This document shows, in pieces, positions 8,380 to 17,515 of a stretch of 64,000 nt of DNA. The translations under genes and the position numbers were made by a program. The first letter of the stretch is position 1, and every line of letters begins with the position of its first letter. The notes under the pieces were generated by a model. It searched no databases, was not told the origin of the DNA, and saw only the letters and a program-made list of their open reading frames with translations. Origin of the DNA: Flavobacterium sp. KACC 22763 (GTDB lineage: Bacteria; Bacteroidota; Bacteroidia; Flavobacteriales; Flavobacteriaceae); contig NZ_CP117879.1 in the NCBI RefSeq assembly GCF_028736155.1, positions 5,332,001 to 5,396,000 on the forward strand. Direction: 5' to 3'.

Positions 8380-10678
8380 TCATAGAAATATATATTTAAA
8401 GTATATCGCGCTGCTTTCCTTGTTTTTTGTTTTAGGATGCAGTAATACAAAATACCTTCCCGATGGAGAGTTGCTTTATACTGGCGGTTCTGTTACCATC
8501 AAAGATTCGATTATGAAAAAGAAAGATCGAAAAGCTTTGGAAACAGAATTAGAAGGTTTATTGCGTCCAAAACCAAACAAACAAATCTTCGGACTTCGTC
8601 CTAAATTATTGATATATAATCTTGCAGGCCAACCCAAAAAAGATAAAGGAACAAGATATTGGCTCCGTAATAAAGTTGGAGAACCGCCAGTACTTTTCAG
8701 TAAAGTTGATTTGGATTATAATGCTTCAGTTTTGCGAAATTTTACAGAAAATAGAGGATATTTTAAAACCCGCGTAAGTGCCGATTCAACTGTTCGAAAT
8801 AAAAGGGTAACTGCAGAATATATTGTGACGCCAAGAAAACAGTACATTATAAAAAGCGTTACATTTCCTGACGACTCTTTAAAAATGTCAAAAATTATTG
8901 CTAGAAGTCATAAAAGGAGTCTGCTTAAAGTGGGAAAACCATATGATTTGGATGTCATAAAAGCAGAAAGAGAAAGAATCGATGCGCGATTAAAAGAAAA
9001 AGGCTATTTCTATTTTAATCCAGATTATATTTTGGCTCAAGTTGATAGTAGTAAAGGCGATCATGAAGTGCGAATCAGATTGGTTATAAAAGATGATACG
9101 CCTGTAAAAGCCTTGACTTCTTATAAAATTGATAAAATCTTTGTGTATCCTAATTATTCTCTAACGAATGATAGTGCGGTTTACAGAAAAAAAAATATCA
9201 CGCAATATAAAGATCTCACTATAATTGACACGACAGAAACTTTTAAACCAAGAATTTACGATCGAACAATTTATTTTAAGAAAGGGGATGTGTATAATCG
9301 AAAAGATCATAACTTAACTTTAAACCGATTTGTAAATCTGGGAACTTTCAGTTTTGTAAAGAATGAATTTAAACCGTCAGATTCCATTCCGAATACTTTA
9401 GATTCTTATTACTATTTGACTCTTTTACCTAAGAAGTTTATTCGTGTAGAAGTGATTGGAAAAACCAATTCTGCAAGTTATACAGGTACAGAATTAAATC
9501 TAAACTGGAATAACCGAAACTTTCTTAAAGGAGCTGAATTGTTTACGGCTTCTGTTTTCGGAGGAGCCGATTTTCAGTTGGGTGGCGTAAACAGAGGGAA
9601 AAATATTTATAAACTTGGAGGTGAAGTTAGTTTAACTTGGCCAAGATTTATAACGCCTTTTCATATTGAAGGGAACAGCGAATATGTGCCAAGAACCAAA
9701 GCGACCTTACGTTACGAGTATCAAAAAAGAACGCAATTGTATGCTTTGAATTCTTTTAATACTTCTTTTGGTTATATGTGGAAAGAAAACATTCGTAAAG
9801 AACATCAATTGAATGTTATTGACGTGACTTATGTGAGCCCAAACCATGTAACACCAGAATATATGGCAGATATTGATGAAGATCCAGCATTGGGAAAAGT
9901 AATTGAAAAACAGTTGGTTTTTGGACCTACCTACAATTACACCTATACCAATACCATGCAGAAACGTAAAAAGAATACAATCTATTTTAATGGTGAATTG
10001 GATTTGGCTGGAAATCTAACAGGGGCGATTACTGGAGCCAATATTAAGAAAAACGATACGATAAAAATCTTTGATGTTCCGTTTAGCCAATATGTGAAAA
10101 TCAGATCAGATTTCAGGCATTATTTAAAATTGGGAAAAGAAAGTGAGTTAGCCAGCAGATTGATTGTAGGCGCTGGATTTGCCTACGGAAATTCGAGAAC
10201 ACTTCCAGCATCTAAGCAGTTTGTTGTAGGAGGAACCAATAGTATTCGAGCTTTTAGAGCACGAACTTTAGGGCCAGGAAGTTATGTTATTCCGCAAAAT
10301 ACAAGTGATAATTATACACCCGATCAATCAGCCGATTTAAAACTGGAATTCAATACCGAATACCGAGCAAAACTTTTTAGTATTGTAAGAGGGGCTGTGT
10401 TCCTAGACGCTGGTAATATTTGGCTTTTACATGCCGATCCGAACAAACCTGGTGCTGAGATTTCAAAAGATTTTATGAAAGAGATTGCCGTTGGAGCAGG
10501 TGCAGGTTTACGTTTTGATTTATCGTTTTTGATTTTAAGAACCGATTTAGCCATTCCGCTTCGAAATCCTGCTTTGCCAGACGGACAAAGATGGGTAATT
10601 GACGATATTAATTTCGGAAGCAGTTCATGGAGAAAAGATAACCTGATTTTGAATATCGCTATTGGATATCCATTCTAA
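8363..10678 (+). CDS. tamL: TamL: Omp85-family outer-membrane lipoprotein
   Basis: A 771-residue TamA/BamA-like protein of the Bacteroidota TamL type. It has a lipoprotein signal with lipobox VLGC (Cys26), then POTRA-like periplasmic domains to about residue 370, then a C-terminal 16-strand barrel. The Omp85 loop-6 motif appears as IRAFRARTLGPGSY, and the protein ends in aromatic Phe, typical of a barrel assembly signal. It is thought to work with TamB in outer-membrane homeostasis. Start: the longest frame begins with TTG at 8354; the ATG nine bases later is more likely and still overlaps tamB by 17 nt, which indicates translational coupling. Confidence 0.92.
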   Translation: MSKRLNHRNIYLKYIALLSLFFVLGCSNTKYLPDGELLYTGGSVTIKDSIMKKKDRKALETELEGLLRPKPNKQIFGLRPKLLIYNLAGQPKKDKGTRYWLRNKVGEPPVLFSKVDLDYNASVLRNFTENRGYFKTRVSADSTVRNKRVTAEYIVTPRKQYIIKSVTFPDDSLKMSKIIARSHKRSLLKVGKPYDLDVIKAERERIDARLKEKGYFYFNPDYILAQVDSSKGDHEVRIRLVIKDDTPVKALTSYKIDKIFVYPNYSLTNDSAVYRKKNITQYKDLTIIDTTETFKPRIYDRTIYFKKGDVYNRKDHNLTLNRFVNLGTFSFVKNEFKPSDSIPNTLDSYYYLTLLPKKFIRVEVIGKTNSASYTGTELNLNWNNRNFLKGAELFTASVFGGADFQLGGVNRGKNIYKLGGEVSLTWPRFITPFHIEGNSEYVPRTKATLRYEYQKRTQLYALNSFNTSFGYMWKENIRKEHQLNVIDVTYVSPNHVTPEYMADIDEDPALGKVIEKQLVFGPTYNYTYTNTMQKRKKNTIYFNGELDLAGNLTGAITGANIKKNDTIKIFDVPFSQYVKIRSDFRHYLKLGKESELASRLIVGAGFAYGNSRTLPASKQFVVGGTNSIRAFRARTLGPGSYVIPQNTSDNYTPDQSADLKLEFNTEYRAKLFSIVRGAVFLDAGNIWLLHADPNKPGAEISKDFMKEIAVGAGAGLRFDLSFLILRTDLAIPLRNPALPDGQRWVIDDINFGSSSWRKDNLILNIAIGYPF

Positions 10679-10700
10679 AGTTTTTTGCCAGGGTCGATTA

Positions 10701-10851
10701 GCCACGACTCGAGCGATAGCGAACAGGCGAAGCAATTCACGAATTTTCGCTAATCTATTCGGATACTTATAGTTGAATTTCACAAATTAAAATTAGTGAA
10801 ATTGAAAAATTAATAGGCAAAGAGATTAGCGGAAATTCGTGAATTCGTGGC
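10701..10851. repeat. MITE/REP-like inverted repeat with a disrupted left arm
   Basis: The right arm (10823-10851) reads GATTAGCGGAAATTCGTGAA followed by TTCGTGGC. The left arm carries its reverse complement, GCCACGA at 10701-10707 and AATTCACGAATTTTCGC starting at 10734, but these halves are separated by 26 extra bases (10708-10733). The centre is AT-rich. The ends GCCACGAATT / AATTCGTGGC are shared with the element at 18815-18895, so they belong to one dispersed family. Confidence 0.75.
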
Positions 10852-10921
10852 AGAAAAAGAAATAATTTCGTGGCAAAAAAACTAAAAAAAGGAGTAAATT
10901 GGTCTAAAATATTTTAGAGGA

Positions 10922-11551
10922 ATGCAAAACTTGATCAAAAGAATTATAGGTATTGGAGTTGTTGTTTTAATAATTGTTCTGGGGTTTAAATATTGCCAGT
11001 TCAAAAAAGAAGACGATTCTGATATTCAGTATAATACCAATTTAATTCAGCAGCAGATTCTTAACGTTGGGAAATTGGTTGTTACCGAAGGGCATTTCTC
11101 AGAAGTCATCACCTATAAAAATCAGCAAAAGTATTTAATGGACATGATTTCTTTTGAGAAAAAAGCACTCATTGTGGTCAATGCTAATGTAACGGTTGCT
11201 TATGATCTGCATCAAATGAAATATGATATTGATGAAAAAAACAAGACCATTACAATTTTAAATATTCCAAAAGAAGAAATTACCATAAATCCAGATATTC
11301 AGTTTTATGATGTAGAACAAAGCAAACTGAATCCGTTTACGGGAGATGATTACAATAAAATCAATAAATCGGTAAAGGCTAACTTAGCTAAGAAAATCGA
11401 AAATTCTACCCTTAAAACCAATGCCCAAAATAGATTGATAAGTGAATTGTCTAAGATTTTAATCATGACCAATTCGATGGGATGGAAACTGCAGTATAAC
11501 GGAAAAACTATTGAATCTGAAACAGAGTTAACTCAGGATTTGAAATTGTAG
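10922..11551 (+). CDS. DUF4230 domain-containing membrane-anchored protein
   Basis: A 209-residue protein with one N-terminal transmembrane helix (about residues 7-25) and a soluble domain outside the cytoplasm. The pattern (anchor, then a domain ending with short helices and the phrase NSMGWKLQYNGK) fits the DUF4230 family, which is common in Bacteroidota and has no assigned function. It stands alone on the plus strand between two repeat elements. A possible start-proximal AGAGG is not well spaced for ribosome binding. No catalytic motif is seen. Confidence 0.75.
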   Translation: MQNLIKRIIGIGVVVLIIVLGFKYCQFKKEDDSDIQYNTNLIQQQILNVGKLVVTEGHFSEVITYKNQQKYLMDMISFEKKALIVVNANVTVAYDLHQMKYDIDEKNKTITILNIPKEEITINPDIQFYDVEQSKLNPFTGDDYNKINKSVKANLAKKIENSTLKTNAQNRLISELSKILIMTNSMGWKLQYNGKTIESETELTQDLKL

Positions 11552-11621
11552 GTTCAAAGGTTTGGAGCGACAAAGTTTCAGAGGTTTTTGCCATAGATTA
11601 AAGGATTAAAATGATTTTTTG

Positions 11622-11749
11622 AATTGCCTCCTGCTTTAGTTGGAGGGAAAATAAAGCCTAAATCAAAAGGCTTTAGCCAAATCTCATATTTTGGCTAAAG
11701 CCCTTTTTGCTTATATTATAAATACCTCCAGCTAAAGCAGGAGGCAATT
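11622..11749. repeat. Nested inverted repeat (MITE/REP-like)
   Basis: Outer arms: AATTGCCTCCTGCTTTAG (from 11622) and CTAAAGCAGGAGGCAATT (ending 11749), extended inward by TGGAGG/CCTCCA with a single mismatch. Inner arms: GGCTTTAGCCAAA (11669-11681) and TTTGGCTAAAGCC (11690-11702), perfectly complementary. The inner hairpin is followed by CTTTTT and could end the upstream transcript. It contains no reading frame of note. Confidence 0.85.
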
Positions 11750-11757
11750 GAAAGGAA

Positions 11758-11847
11758 ACTTCGCGACTCTGCGTCTTTGCGAGATTAAAAAATGCAAAAG
11801 GCAAAGGAACTTTGAACCTTTGCAACTATGTGCCTTTGAGCCTTAAA
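11758..11847. repeat. Direct quasi-repeat spacer (CTTTGCG / AAAGG motifs)
   Basis: This spacer is built from variants of CGCGACTCTGCGTCTTTGCG and AAAGG/CCTTTG words. Such low-complexity words occur often between genes in Flavobacterium (recalled knowledge, not checked here). No gene. It lies immediately downstream of the hydroxylase gene on the minus strand. Confidence 0.45.
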
Positions 11848-11849
11848 AA

Positions 11850-13607
11850 TTAAACTGTTTCTTTATCAAAAATCAAATCCAATCCGCCAGAAATTAAATG
11901 TGCTACTTCAGGGCGTTTCACTTTCAGTTGATCTAGATAAACCAAAACTTCCTGTAAAAGCTGTTTTTCATCAGAATCTTTCAAAAGTTCTGCAATTTCA
12001 ACAGCCAATAACCAGTCGTTTGAATGGTTATTTTTTAGCTTTTCAAAAACAGATTTTAGTTCTGTTTTAGCGTTTTTATTTATTCTAATATCTCTAACGG
12101 TTGCGTATAAATGTTCTAATTCATCACGCTTTTCCGTATGTTTTGCTTTGATTGTTTTTGTTGAAGGAACAATATTGATCAAGTCAAAACTATTTACATC
12201 GGCTGGGCCAGAGAAAGCAGAAATCACTTTTTTGCCAATTGCCATATCGTAATTGCCCCATTCTGGCTGAAACAAAATAGTTTCTCCATGAGTTACGGTG
12301 CAATTTCGAAAACTGATTAAAATAATTTCTCCGTGAAGATTTCTAGAACCCGTAATAATTTCTCCTTCAACAATAATATTTCCTTCGAATTCTAGTTTTA
12401 TTTTTTCTCCTTCAATGATATTATAAGCCTGTAAATCCTTCGGACTCATATCTTCAATGGCGAGATTAAAACCTTTCAATTTTCCAATCGGACTTCCAAA
12501 TCCGTGCGGATGCGTTAAAGTTCCGTGTCCTACTAATTCTTTTTCGCGGTAAGCCAAAGCCGTTTTTCCTGTAGTCTGAATGTAGACAGGTTTTCCTTCT
12601 TCTTCAATGACATTCGTGAAAATTCCAGAAATCTGCAAACCTGTGCTCAATTCAATAGTTCCTAAAGCATTTGATTGAATCAGTTTTTTAATTCCAGAAA
12701 GACCTCCTGTACGAAGTGCCATTTTATGAGCAAATTCTTCTAGAACTAAACTTAAATAAGAAAAATTTGGAGTTACATATAATTGTGGCTGCAACTGTGT
12801 AATATCAAAATTCTGATTTGCTGCCGAAATATCATAAGGGATTTTCTTTACATTATCGGTCATACAGTGGGCACTTTCGCCAATTGAAGAAAGTAATCCA
12901 GCACCATATATTTTTGGATTTTCAACTGTTCCGATCAAGCCATATTCAACAGTCCACCAATGTAGATTTCTAATTTGAGCCATTTCAGACAATTCTCCCA
13001 TATCATTCTGCAAATCGGCAACCGCTTTTTCAGCTTCATCGATTTTTTCTTGCGGAGTATCTTCTGCTTCTTTTAAAATAGAAAGCAAGCGAATCGCTTC
13101 ATACATCTGATAATCTTTATGAGAAGAAATCGCTTTACAGCCAATTTCACCAAAACGTCTCAAATATTCAGCATATTCAGGATTTGCAATAATAGGAGCG
13201 TGGCCGGCACCTTCGTGAATAATATCTGGAGCAGGAGTATATTCAATATGTTCTAATTGTCTAATATCTGATGCAATAACCAAAACATTATAAGCTTGAA
13301 ACTCCATAAAAGCATTTGGCGGAATAAATCCGTCAACGGCAACCGCTGCCCAGCCAATTTCGCTAAGAATACGGTTCATGCCATACATGCTTGGAATCGA
13401 ATCGATTTCGATGCCAGTTTTACGTAAACCTTCTAGATAAGAATCGTGTGCTACTTTAGAAAGATAATCTACATTTTTACGCATAACATATCGCCAAACC
13501 GCCTGATTGATAGGAGTGTAATCGCTATAATCTTGAGGTTTAATGAATTGCTGTAAATGTTTAGGCAATCGCTCTAATAACGGATTGGTTTCAATGTTTG
13601 GATTCAT
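11850..13607 (-). CDS. Aromatic amino acid (phenylalanine) hydroxylase
   Basis: A 585-residue pterin-dependent, iron-containing aromatic amino acid hydroxylase, probably converting Phe to Tyr. The iron ligands are visible: His131 and His136 in the HEGAGH motif, and Glu221 in WWTVEYGL, matching the 2-His-1-carboxylate triad of the family. The catalytic part covers about residues 30-310. It is followed by about 270 residues not present in classical bacterial enzymes (about 260-300 residues in total). I do not recognise a domain in this extension. No pterin dehydratase gene is adjacent. It sits alone, convergent with the DUF4230 gene. The substrate could be Phe or Trp; Phe is the default. Confidence 0.9.
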   Translation of the reverse strand: MNPNIETNPLLERLPKHLQQFIKPQDYSDYTPINQAVWRYVMRKNVDYLSKVAHDSYLEGLRKTGIEIDSIPSMYGMNRILSEIGWAAVAVDGFIPPNAFMEFQAYNVLVIASDIRQLEHIEYTPAPDIIHEGAGHAPIIANPEYAEYLRRFGEIGCKAISSHKDYQMYEAIRLLSILKEAEDTPQEKIDEAEKAVADLQNDMGELSEMAQIRNLHWWTVEYGLIGTVENPKIYGAGLLSSIGESAHCMTDNVKKIPYDISAANQNFDITQLQPQLYVTPNFSYLSLVLEEFAHKMALRTGGLSGIKKLIQSNALGTIELSTGLQISGIFTNVIEEEGKPVYIQTTGKTALAYREKELVGHGTLTHPHGFGSPIGKLKGFNLAIEDMSPKDLQAYNIIEGEKIKLEFEGNIIVEGEIITGSRNLHGEIILISFRNCTVTHGETILFQPEWGNYDMAIGKKVISAFSGPADVNSFDLINIVPSTKTIKAKHTEKRDELEHLYATVRDIRINKNAKTELKSVFEKLKNNHSNDWLLAVEIAELLKDSDEKQLLQEVLVYLDQLKVKRPEVAHLISGGLDLIFDKETV

Positions 13608-13744
13608 TTCGAAAACGTTGTAGATTAAAATGTAAAATTACGAATTTATAGCTCGATTTTTTATCATCCATCACAAAATTTTTATTCGAAATTGACTTTT
13701 ATTGCATTTTTGTAGATTTTTACAAAGCTGAAATAAATGGAATT

Positions 13745-14191
13745 TTAGCAGTCATTATTTTCATAATTCACTTTCTCCATTGTTTTTTCGAAGTTTTCAA
13801 GTTCTTTTTTAGTCATCGAAGCTTCTTTCAGATCCACTTTTAATTGTTTTTTAGCATCAGGACTAATCCATAGACCAGTGAAAGAATCTCCTAATTTTTG
13901 TAAAATCAAAACACCACTAAATCCTTGCTCAACTAACACAAATTCATTTTCTTTTTTTCTGTTTTGAGTAACATTAAGCTGAATCCAATTTTTCGATTTA
14001 TTCTGACGATACATCGAAGTATACATTAAATCGGCTGTGCAAGGGTTTTCTTCTATTTTAATATAAACCGTTATCGGCGTTTTTCCGTCAACGGTTCCTT
14101 TATATAAATTTGAAGCTGAAGTCTGTGATTGTGCTGATAATTGATTTAAAAATGAGAAACAGATTGTAACAAAGAAAATTACTTTTTTCAT
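13745..14191 (-). CDS. Small secreted protein of unknown function
   Basis: A 148-residue protein with a Sec signal peptide (hydrophobic core FFVTICFSFLNQL, cleavage after LSAQS). There is no lipobox, so it is probably periplasmic or exported. The mature part is a mixed alpha/beta domain with a cysteine near residue 52 and another at the C-terminus (NNDC). I do not recognise the family. It has a good -7 promoter element at 14230-14237. The next gene upstream on the same strand encodes a truncated haemoglobin and has its own promoter. Confidence 0.7.
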   Translation of the reverse strand: MKKVIFFVTICFSFLNQLSAQSQTSASNLYKGTVDGKTPITVYIKIEENPCTADLMYTSMYRQNKSKNWIQLNVTQNRKKENEFVLVEQGFSGVLILQKLGDSFTGLWISPDAKKQLKVDLKEASMTKKELENFEKTMEKVNYENNDC

Positions 14192-14229
14192 AAATAAAAG
14201 AATATAGATTTGGGGTTAATTCATTTTAT

Positions 14230-14259
14230 CAAATATAAAGTTCTACTTTTTAATTGAAA
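14230..14259 (-). promoter_or_regulatory. Promoter for small secreted protein
   Basis: On the minus strand TATATTTG (14237-14230) matches TAnnTTTG. A TTTC (14259-14256), 18 bp upstream, is one base off the -33 TTTG. The start codon at 14191 lies about 38 bases from the -7 box. Confidence 0.55.
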
Positions 14260-14267
14260 GAAATTTT

Positions 14268-14678
14268 TTAAGATTTTTTGACGGTATTTCTCATTTCATT
14301 TTCTGCATTTCTAAAATATTCAATTTTGTGGCTAAACATAAAAGCCATATTGGTAGCTCGCATTTTGGCTTCTTCTGTTATTGGCCCAGCAAATTGCGAA
14401 TCTATTGTAGAATTAAAAATAGCAATCCAACGGTCAAAGTGTGTTTTGTCTACCGGTAATTGTTTGTGCGGAGGAAAAGGTGTTCCAGAATAAGCGCGAA
14501 CATCAAATAAAATGGTTTGCCAGAAATTGTACATTTTTTGAAGATGCGGTTCCCAGCGATCTTGCAATTTATCATTAAATATCGGCCCGATTAAATCGTC
14601 CTTTCTAACATTTGCATAAAAGCTGTTAACCATTTGCTGAATGTCTTCTATTGTCGAAATATCTTTTAAAGCTGTCAT
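14268..14678 (-). CDS. Group III truncated haemoglobin
   Basis: A 136-residue truncated globin of group III (P type). Typical features are Tyr21 (B10 position), the phrase IGPIF after it, HLxKMYNFW, PFPPH, and the proximal haem ligand His80 in THFDRW. It is cytoplasmic, binds haem and oxygen, and may detoxify NO or handle peroxide; its physiological role in this group is not settled. The length is normal. Its -7 element TATTTTTG lies at 14709-14702, so the gene can be transcribed alone. Confidence 0.93.
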   Translation of the reverse strand: MTALKDISTIEDIQQMVNSFYANVRKDDLIGPIFNDKLQDRWEPHLQKMYNFWQTILFDVRAYSGTPFPPHKQLPVDKTHFDRWIAIFNSTIDSQFAGPITEEAKMRATNMAFMFSHKIEYFRNAENEMRNTVKKS

Positions 14679-14701
14679 TTTATTGTATTTTAAGTAAGCT
14701 G

Positions 14702-14709
14702 CAAAAATA
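14702..14709 (-). promoter_or_regulatory. -7 promoter element for truncated haemoglobin
   Basis: TATTTTTG on the minus strand matches TAnnTTTG, with the start codon about 24 bases downstream. No clear -33 TTTG is found at the expected distance. Confidence 0.5.
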
Positions 14710-15054
14710 CAATATATCTTTCTTTTACTTCCCTGATAAATGTCATATGCCCTTTATTTGCTAGGTAAAATCGCGTTTTGTAAGGAATTGTATAGATTTT
14801 TTATTTTATGATGAGTTATTTTGATTTTAACGGGTAAGTTTTTTATGATTTTTAATTTTTTAAAATATTGTTGTTCAGTGTTTTGAAAAACAGTAAGATG
14901 AGTTTTTGTTATATCAGTTTTTTTAATTTGATGTGTATTTGTAAAGTTAAAAAATTGAGAATGTTATAAAAATACTCATAATATTGTGCTGTTTTAGTAA
15001 AATAAAACTGAATAAATAAGAAAAAACTAATTATCAAACCAAAACCACAAAAGA
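14710..15054. other. AT-rich divergent spacer before GH30 gene
   Basis: No coding frame or clear hairpin is seen. The upstream side holds the truncated haemoglobin promoter. I find no perfect TAnnTTTG facing the GH30 gene, so that gene may use a degenerate or regulated promoter. Confidence 0.5.
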
Positions 15055-17472
15055 ATGCACAAAACTACTCAAACACCTACAATTCGGGTAAGTAAAGCGT
15101 TGAAACTACTATGTTGCGGTACGCTTTTATTCATGAACAGCTTAAATGCTCAGACGGTAACTCCTTTTATGACTACAGGAGATCAAACAAAATTATTGCA
15201 ACAACAGGCAACTGTAAGTTTCGGAACCAATTCGGGAACCAATCCTTCAACTGTAACAGTAAATGCAGGAACGACCTATCAAACCATGGACGGATTCGGT
15301 TACACACTTACCGAAGGAAGCTGTGAAGTCATTTCTGGAATGGCAGCGACACAGCAAAACCAACTGTTGAATGATTTATACAATCCGACAACGGGATTAA
15401 ATGCAAGCGTAGTTCGTATTAGTATTGCAGCTTCAGATTTAAGCAGCTCGTCTTACAGTTATAATGAAACTTCGGGCGACACCAACATGAACAATTTCAG
15501 CTTAAACGGACCTGATTTAACTTATTTGGTTCCAATCCTTAAAAAAATCTTACTCATTAATCCTAACATCAAAATCTTGGCAACGCCTTGGTCTGCACCA
15601 AGATGGATGAAAACCAACGGATCTTGGGTTGGAGGCTCTCTGCAAACGCAATATTATGCAGCGTATGCAAAATACTTCGTAAAATATTTTGATGCTATGA
15701 AAGCACAAGGTATTAATATTTGGGCAATTACACCGCAAAACGAACCAGAAAATCCAAACAATGAACCAAGTATGCTGATGAATTCTACAGAACAAAAGAA
15801 TTTCATCAATCAACAGCTTGGGCCTCAGATGGCTGCCGCGGGTTATGGGAATATTAAAATTATTGCTTTTGACCACAATTGCGATAATACAGCTTATCCG
15901 ATTGATGTTTTAAATAATAGCTCTTATGTTGATGGAGCGGCATTTCACTTGTATTTAGGAAATATTTCAGCAATGTCAACGGTAAAAACTCAAACCAATA
16001 AAAACGTTTATTTTACAGAACAATATACGGGTTCAGGCGGAAGCTTTAGTGGAGATTTTGGCTGGCACATGCAAAACGTTGTTATTGGAAGTACAAATAA
16101 CTGGTCTAAAACAGTTTTAGAATGGAATGCGGCAAACAATTCAAGTTTAGGCCCTCGCACTCCTGGAGGATGCAGTACTTGTTTAGGCGCTATCACGGTT
16201 AATAATAGTACTAGTTATACTAAAAATGTAGCATATTATATTATTGGTCAGATTTCTAAATACGTGAAACCGGGTGCAGTAAGAATTAATTCTTCAAGTA
16301 CAAGCGGTAGTATTGCTGCGGTTGCATTTAAAAACCCTGATGGTTCAACTGCACTTGTAATTTATAATTCAGGCGGATCATCAAATACTATAAAAGTAGT
16401 TTCGGGATCATCAGCATTTAATTATGCAGTTCCAGCGTCTTCTGCGGTTACTTTTACTTGGGGAGCATCAAACCCAGTTGCGGTTACGGGAGTTAGCGTA
16501 AGCCCAACTTCTGCAACGCTTACGACAGGTCAGTCACAGCAATTGACAGCAACAGTTTCTCCTAGTAATGCTACAAATACTGCAGTAAATTGGAGTTCAA
16601 GCAATACTTCTGTGGCTACAGTAAACTCAAACGGATTGGTTTCTGCAATTGCGGCAGGAAATGCTACAATTACTGCTACTACTGTTGATGGAGCAAAAAC
16701 TGCAACGAGTGCCATTACTGTAACGGCAGGTTCAACAGGCTTTCCAGGCTATTATAACATTATTTCAAGAAACAGTAATAAAGGTTTAGATGTGGCTGAT
16801 AATGCAACTACAAGCGGAAGCAGAATTCAGCAGTATGATATTACAAATGGAGGAGGAAGCAACCAAAGATGGAAGTTTGTTTCTGACGGAAGCGGGAATT
16901 ATTATATTATCGTAAAATCGACAGGAATGTATTTGGCTGTTGAAAACAACGGAACAGCTGATGGGTTAAAAGTACAGCAAAAAACGTTCTCATCTTCAAA
17001 TGAATTTAAATGGACAGTAACAAGTCTTGGTACAGGATATTACAAAATTATAAATGTAAACAGTGGCAAATCGCTTGACGTTGAAAATGTTTCTACAGCA
17101 AACGGTGCCAATATTCAGGTTTGGGCTTACACAGGAGGTCTAAATCAGCAGTGGCAGTTGGTGCAGGTTGAATCTTCTGCAGCAAAAAGTGCTTTAGCCG
17201 CGCAAACAACTGCAGTTGAAAATACAAGTTCAAATGACATGACCATTTTTGTAAATGAAGCAGATGATTCTTTAAAAATTGATACTAATCATGAAGGAGA
17301 TGCAGAAGTACAGGTTTTCAATATTACTGGACAGCCAGTTTTAAAGAAAAACGTAAAATTTGTAAAAGGAAATCAAGCTGAAGTAGAAATTTCTCGATTG
17401 CCAAAAGGCGTTTACATTGTAAAAGTTAACGATAGTAAAGGTTCTTATTCGAAAAAAATCTTGAAGCAATAA
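15055..17472 (+). CDS. Secreted GH30 glycoside hydrolase with Ig-like, ricin-type and T9SS domains
   Basis: An 805-residue secreted enzyme. Order: signal peptide to about residue 33 (cleaved after LNAQ); GH30 catalytic barrel about 60-465; bacterial Ig-like (Big_2) domain about 480-560; ricin-type beta-trefoil about 567-705 with QRW/QQW motifs; T9SS type A sorting domain in the last ~75 residues (VFNITGQP ... LPKGVYIVKV ... KKILKQ). The likely acid/base is Glu230 in TPQNEP and the nucleophile Glu322 in YFTEQ, as in GH30 beta-glucosidases/glucanases. Exact specificity (beta-1,6-glucan, glucosylceramide or other) cannot be told. It would be exported through the outer membrane by the type IX system, possibly anchored. 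Single gene, ended by the bidirectional terminator at 17516. Confidence 0.92.
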   Translation: MHKTTQTPTIRVSKALKLLCCGTLLFMNSLNAQTVTPFMTTGDQTKLLQQQATVSFGTNSGTNPSTVTVNAGTTYQTMDGFGYTLTEGSCEVISGMAATQQNQLLNDLYNPTTGLNASVVRISIAASDLSSSSYSYNETSGDTNMNNFSLNGPDLTYLVPILKKILLINPNIKILATPWSAPRWMKTNGSWVGGSLQTQYYAAYAKYFVKYFDAMKAQGINIWAITPQNEPENPNNEPSMLMNSTEQKNFINQQLGPQMAAAGYGNIKIIAFDHNCDNTAYPIDVLNNSSYVDGAAFHLYLGNISAMSTVKTQTNKNVYFTEQYTGSGGSFSGDFGWHMQNVVIGSTNNWSKTVLEWNAANNSSLGPRTPGGCSTCLGAITVNNSTSYTKNVAYYIIGQISKYVKPGAVRINSSSTSGSIAAVAFKNPDGSTALVIYNSGGSSNTIKVVSGSSAFNYAVPASSAVTFTWGASNPVAVTGVSVSPTSATLTTGQSQQLTATVSPSNATNTAVNWSSSNTSVATVNSNGLVSAIAAGNATITATTVDGAKTATSAITVTAGSTGFPGYYNIISRNSNKGLDVADNATTSGSRIQQYDITNGGGSNQRWKFVSDGSGNYYIIVKSTGMYLAVENNGTADGLKVQQKTFSSSNEFKWTVTSLGTGYYKIINVNSGKSLDVENVSTANGANIQVWAYTGGLNQQWQLVQVESSAAKSALAAQTTAVENTSSNDMTIFVNEADDSLKIDTNHEGDAEVQVFNITGQPVLKKNVKFVKGNQAEVEISRLPKGVYIVKVNDSKGSYSKKILKQ

Positions 17473-17515
17473 TTACAATCCACACAATTCAATTAGTAAT
17501 TTGTATTGAATGTGA

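Noticed and set aside
13608..13744. Phe- or Tyr-rich leader peptide for the hydroxylase gene
   Set aside because: No short frame rich in aromatic codons and no terminator hairpin is found on the minus strand here.
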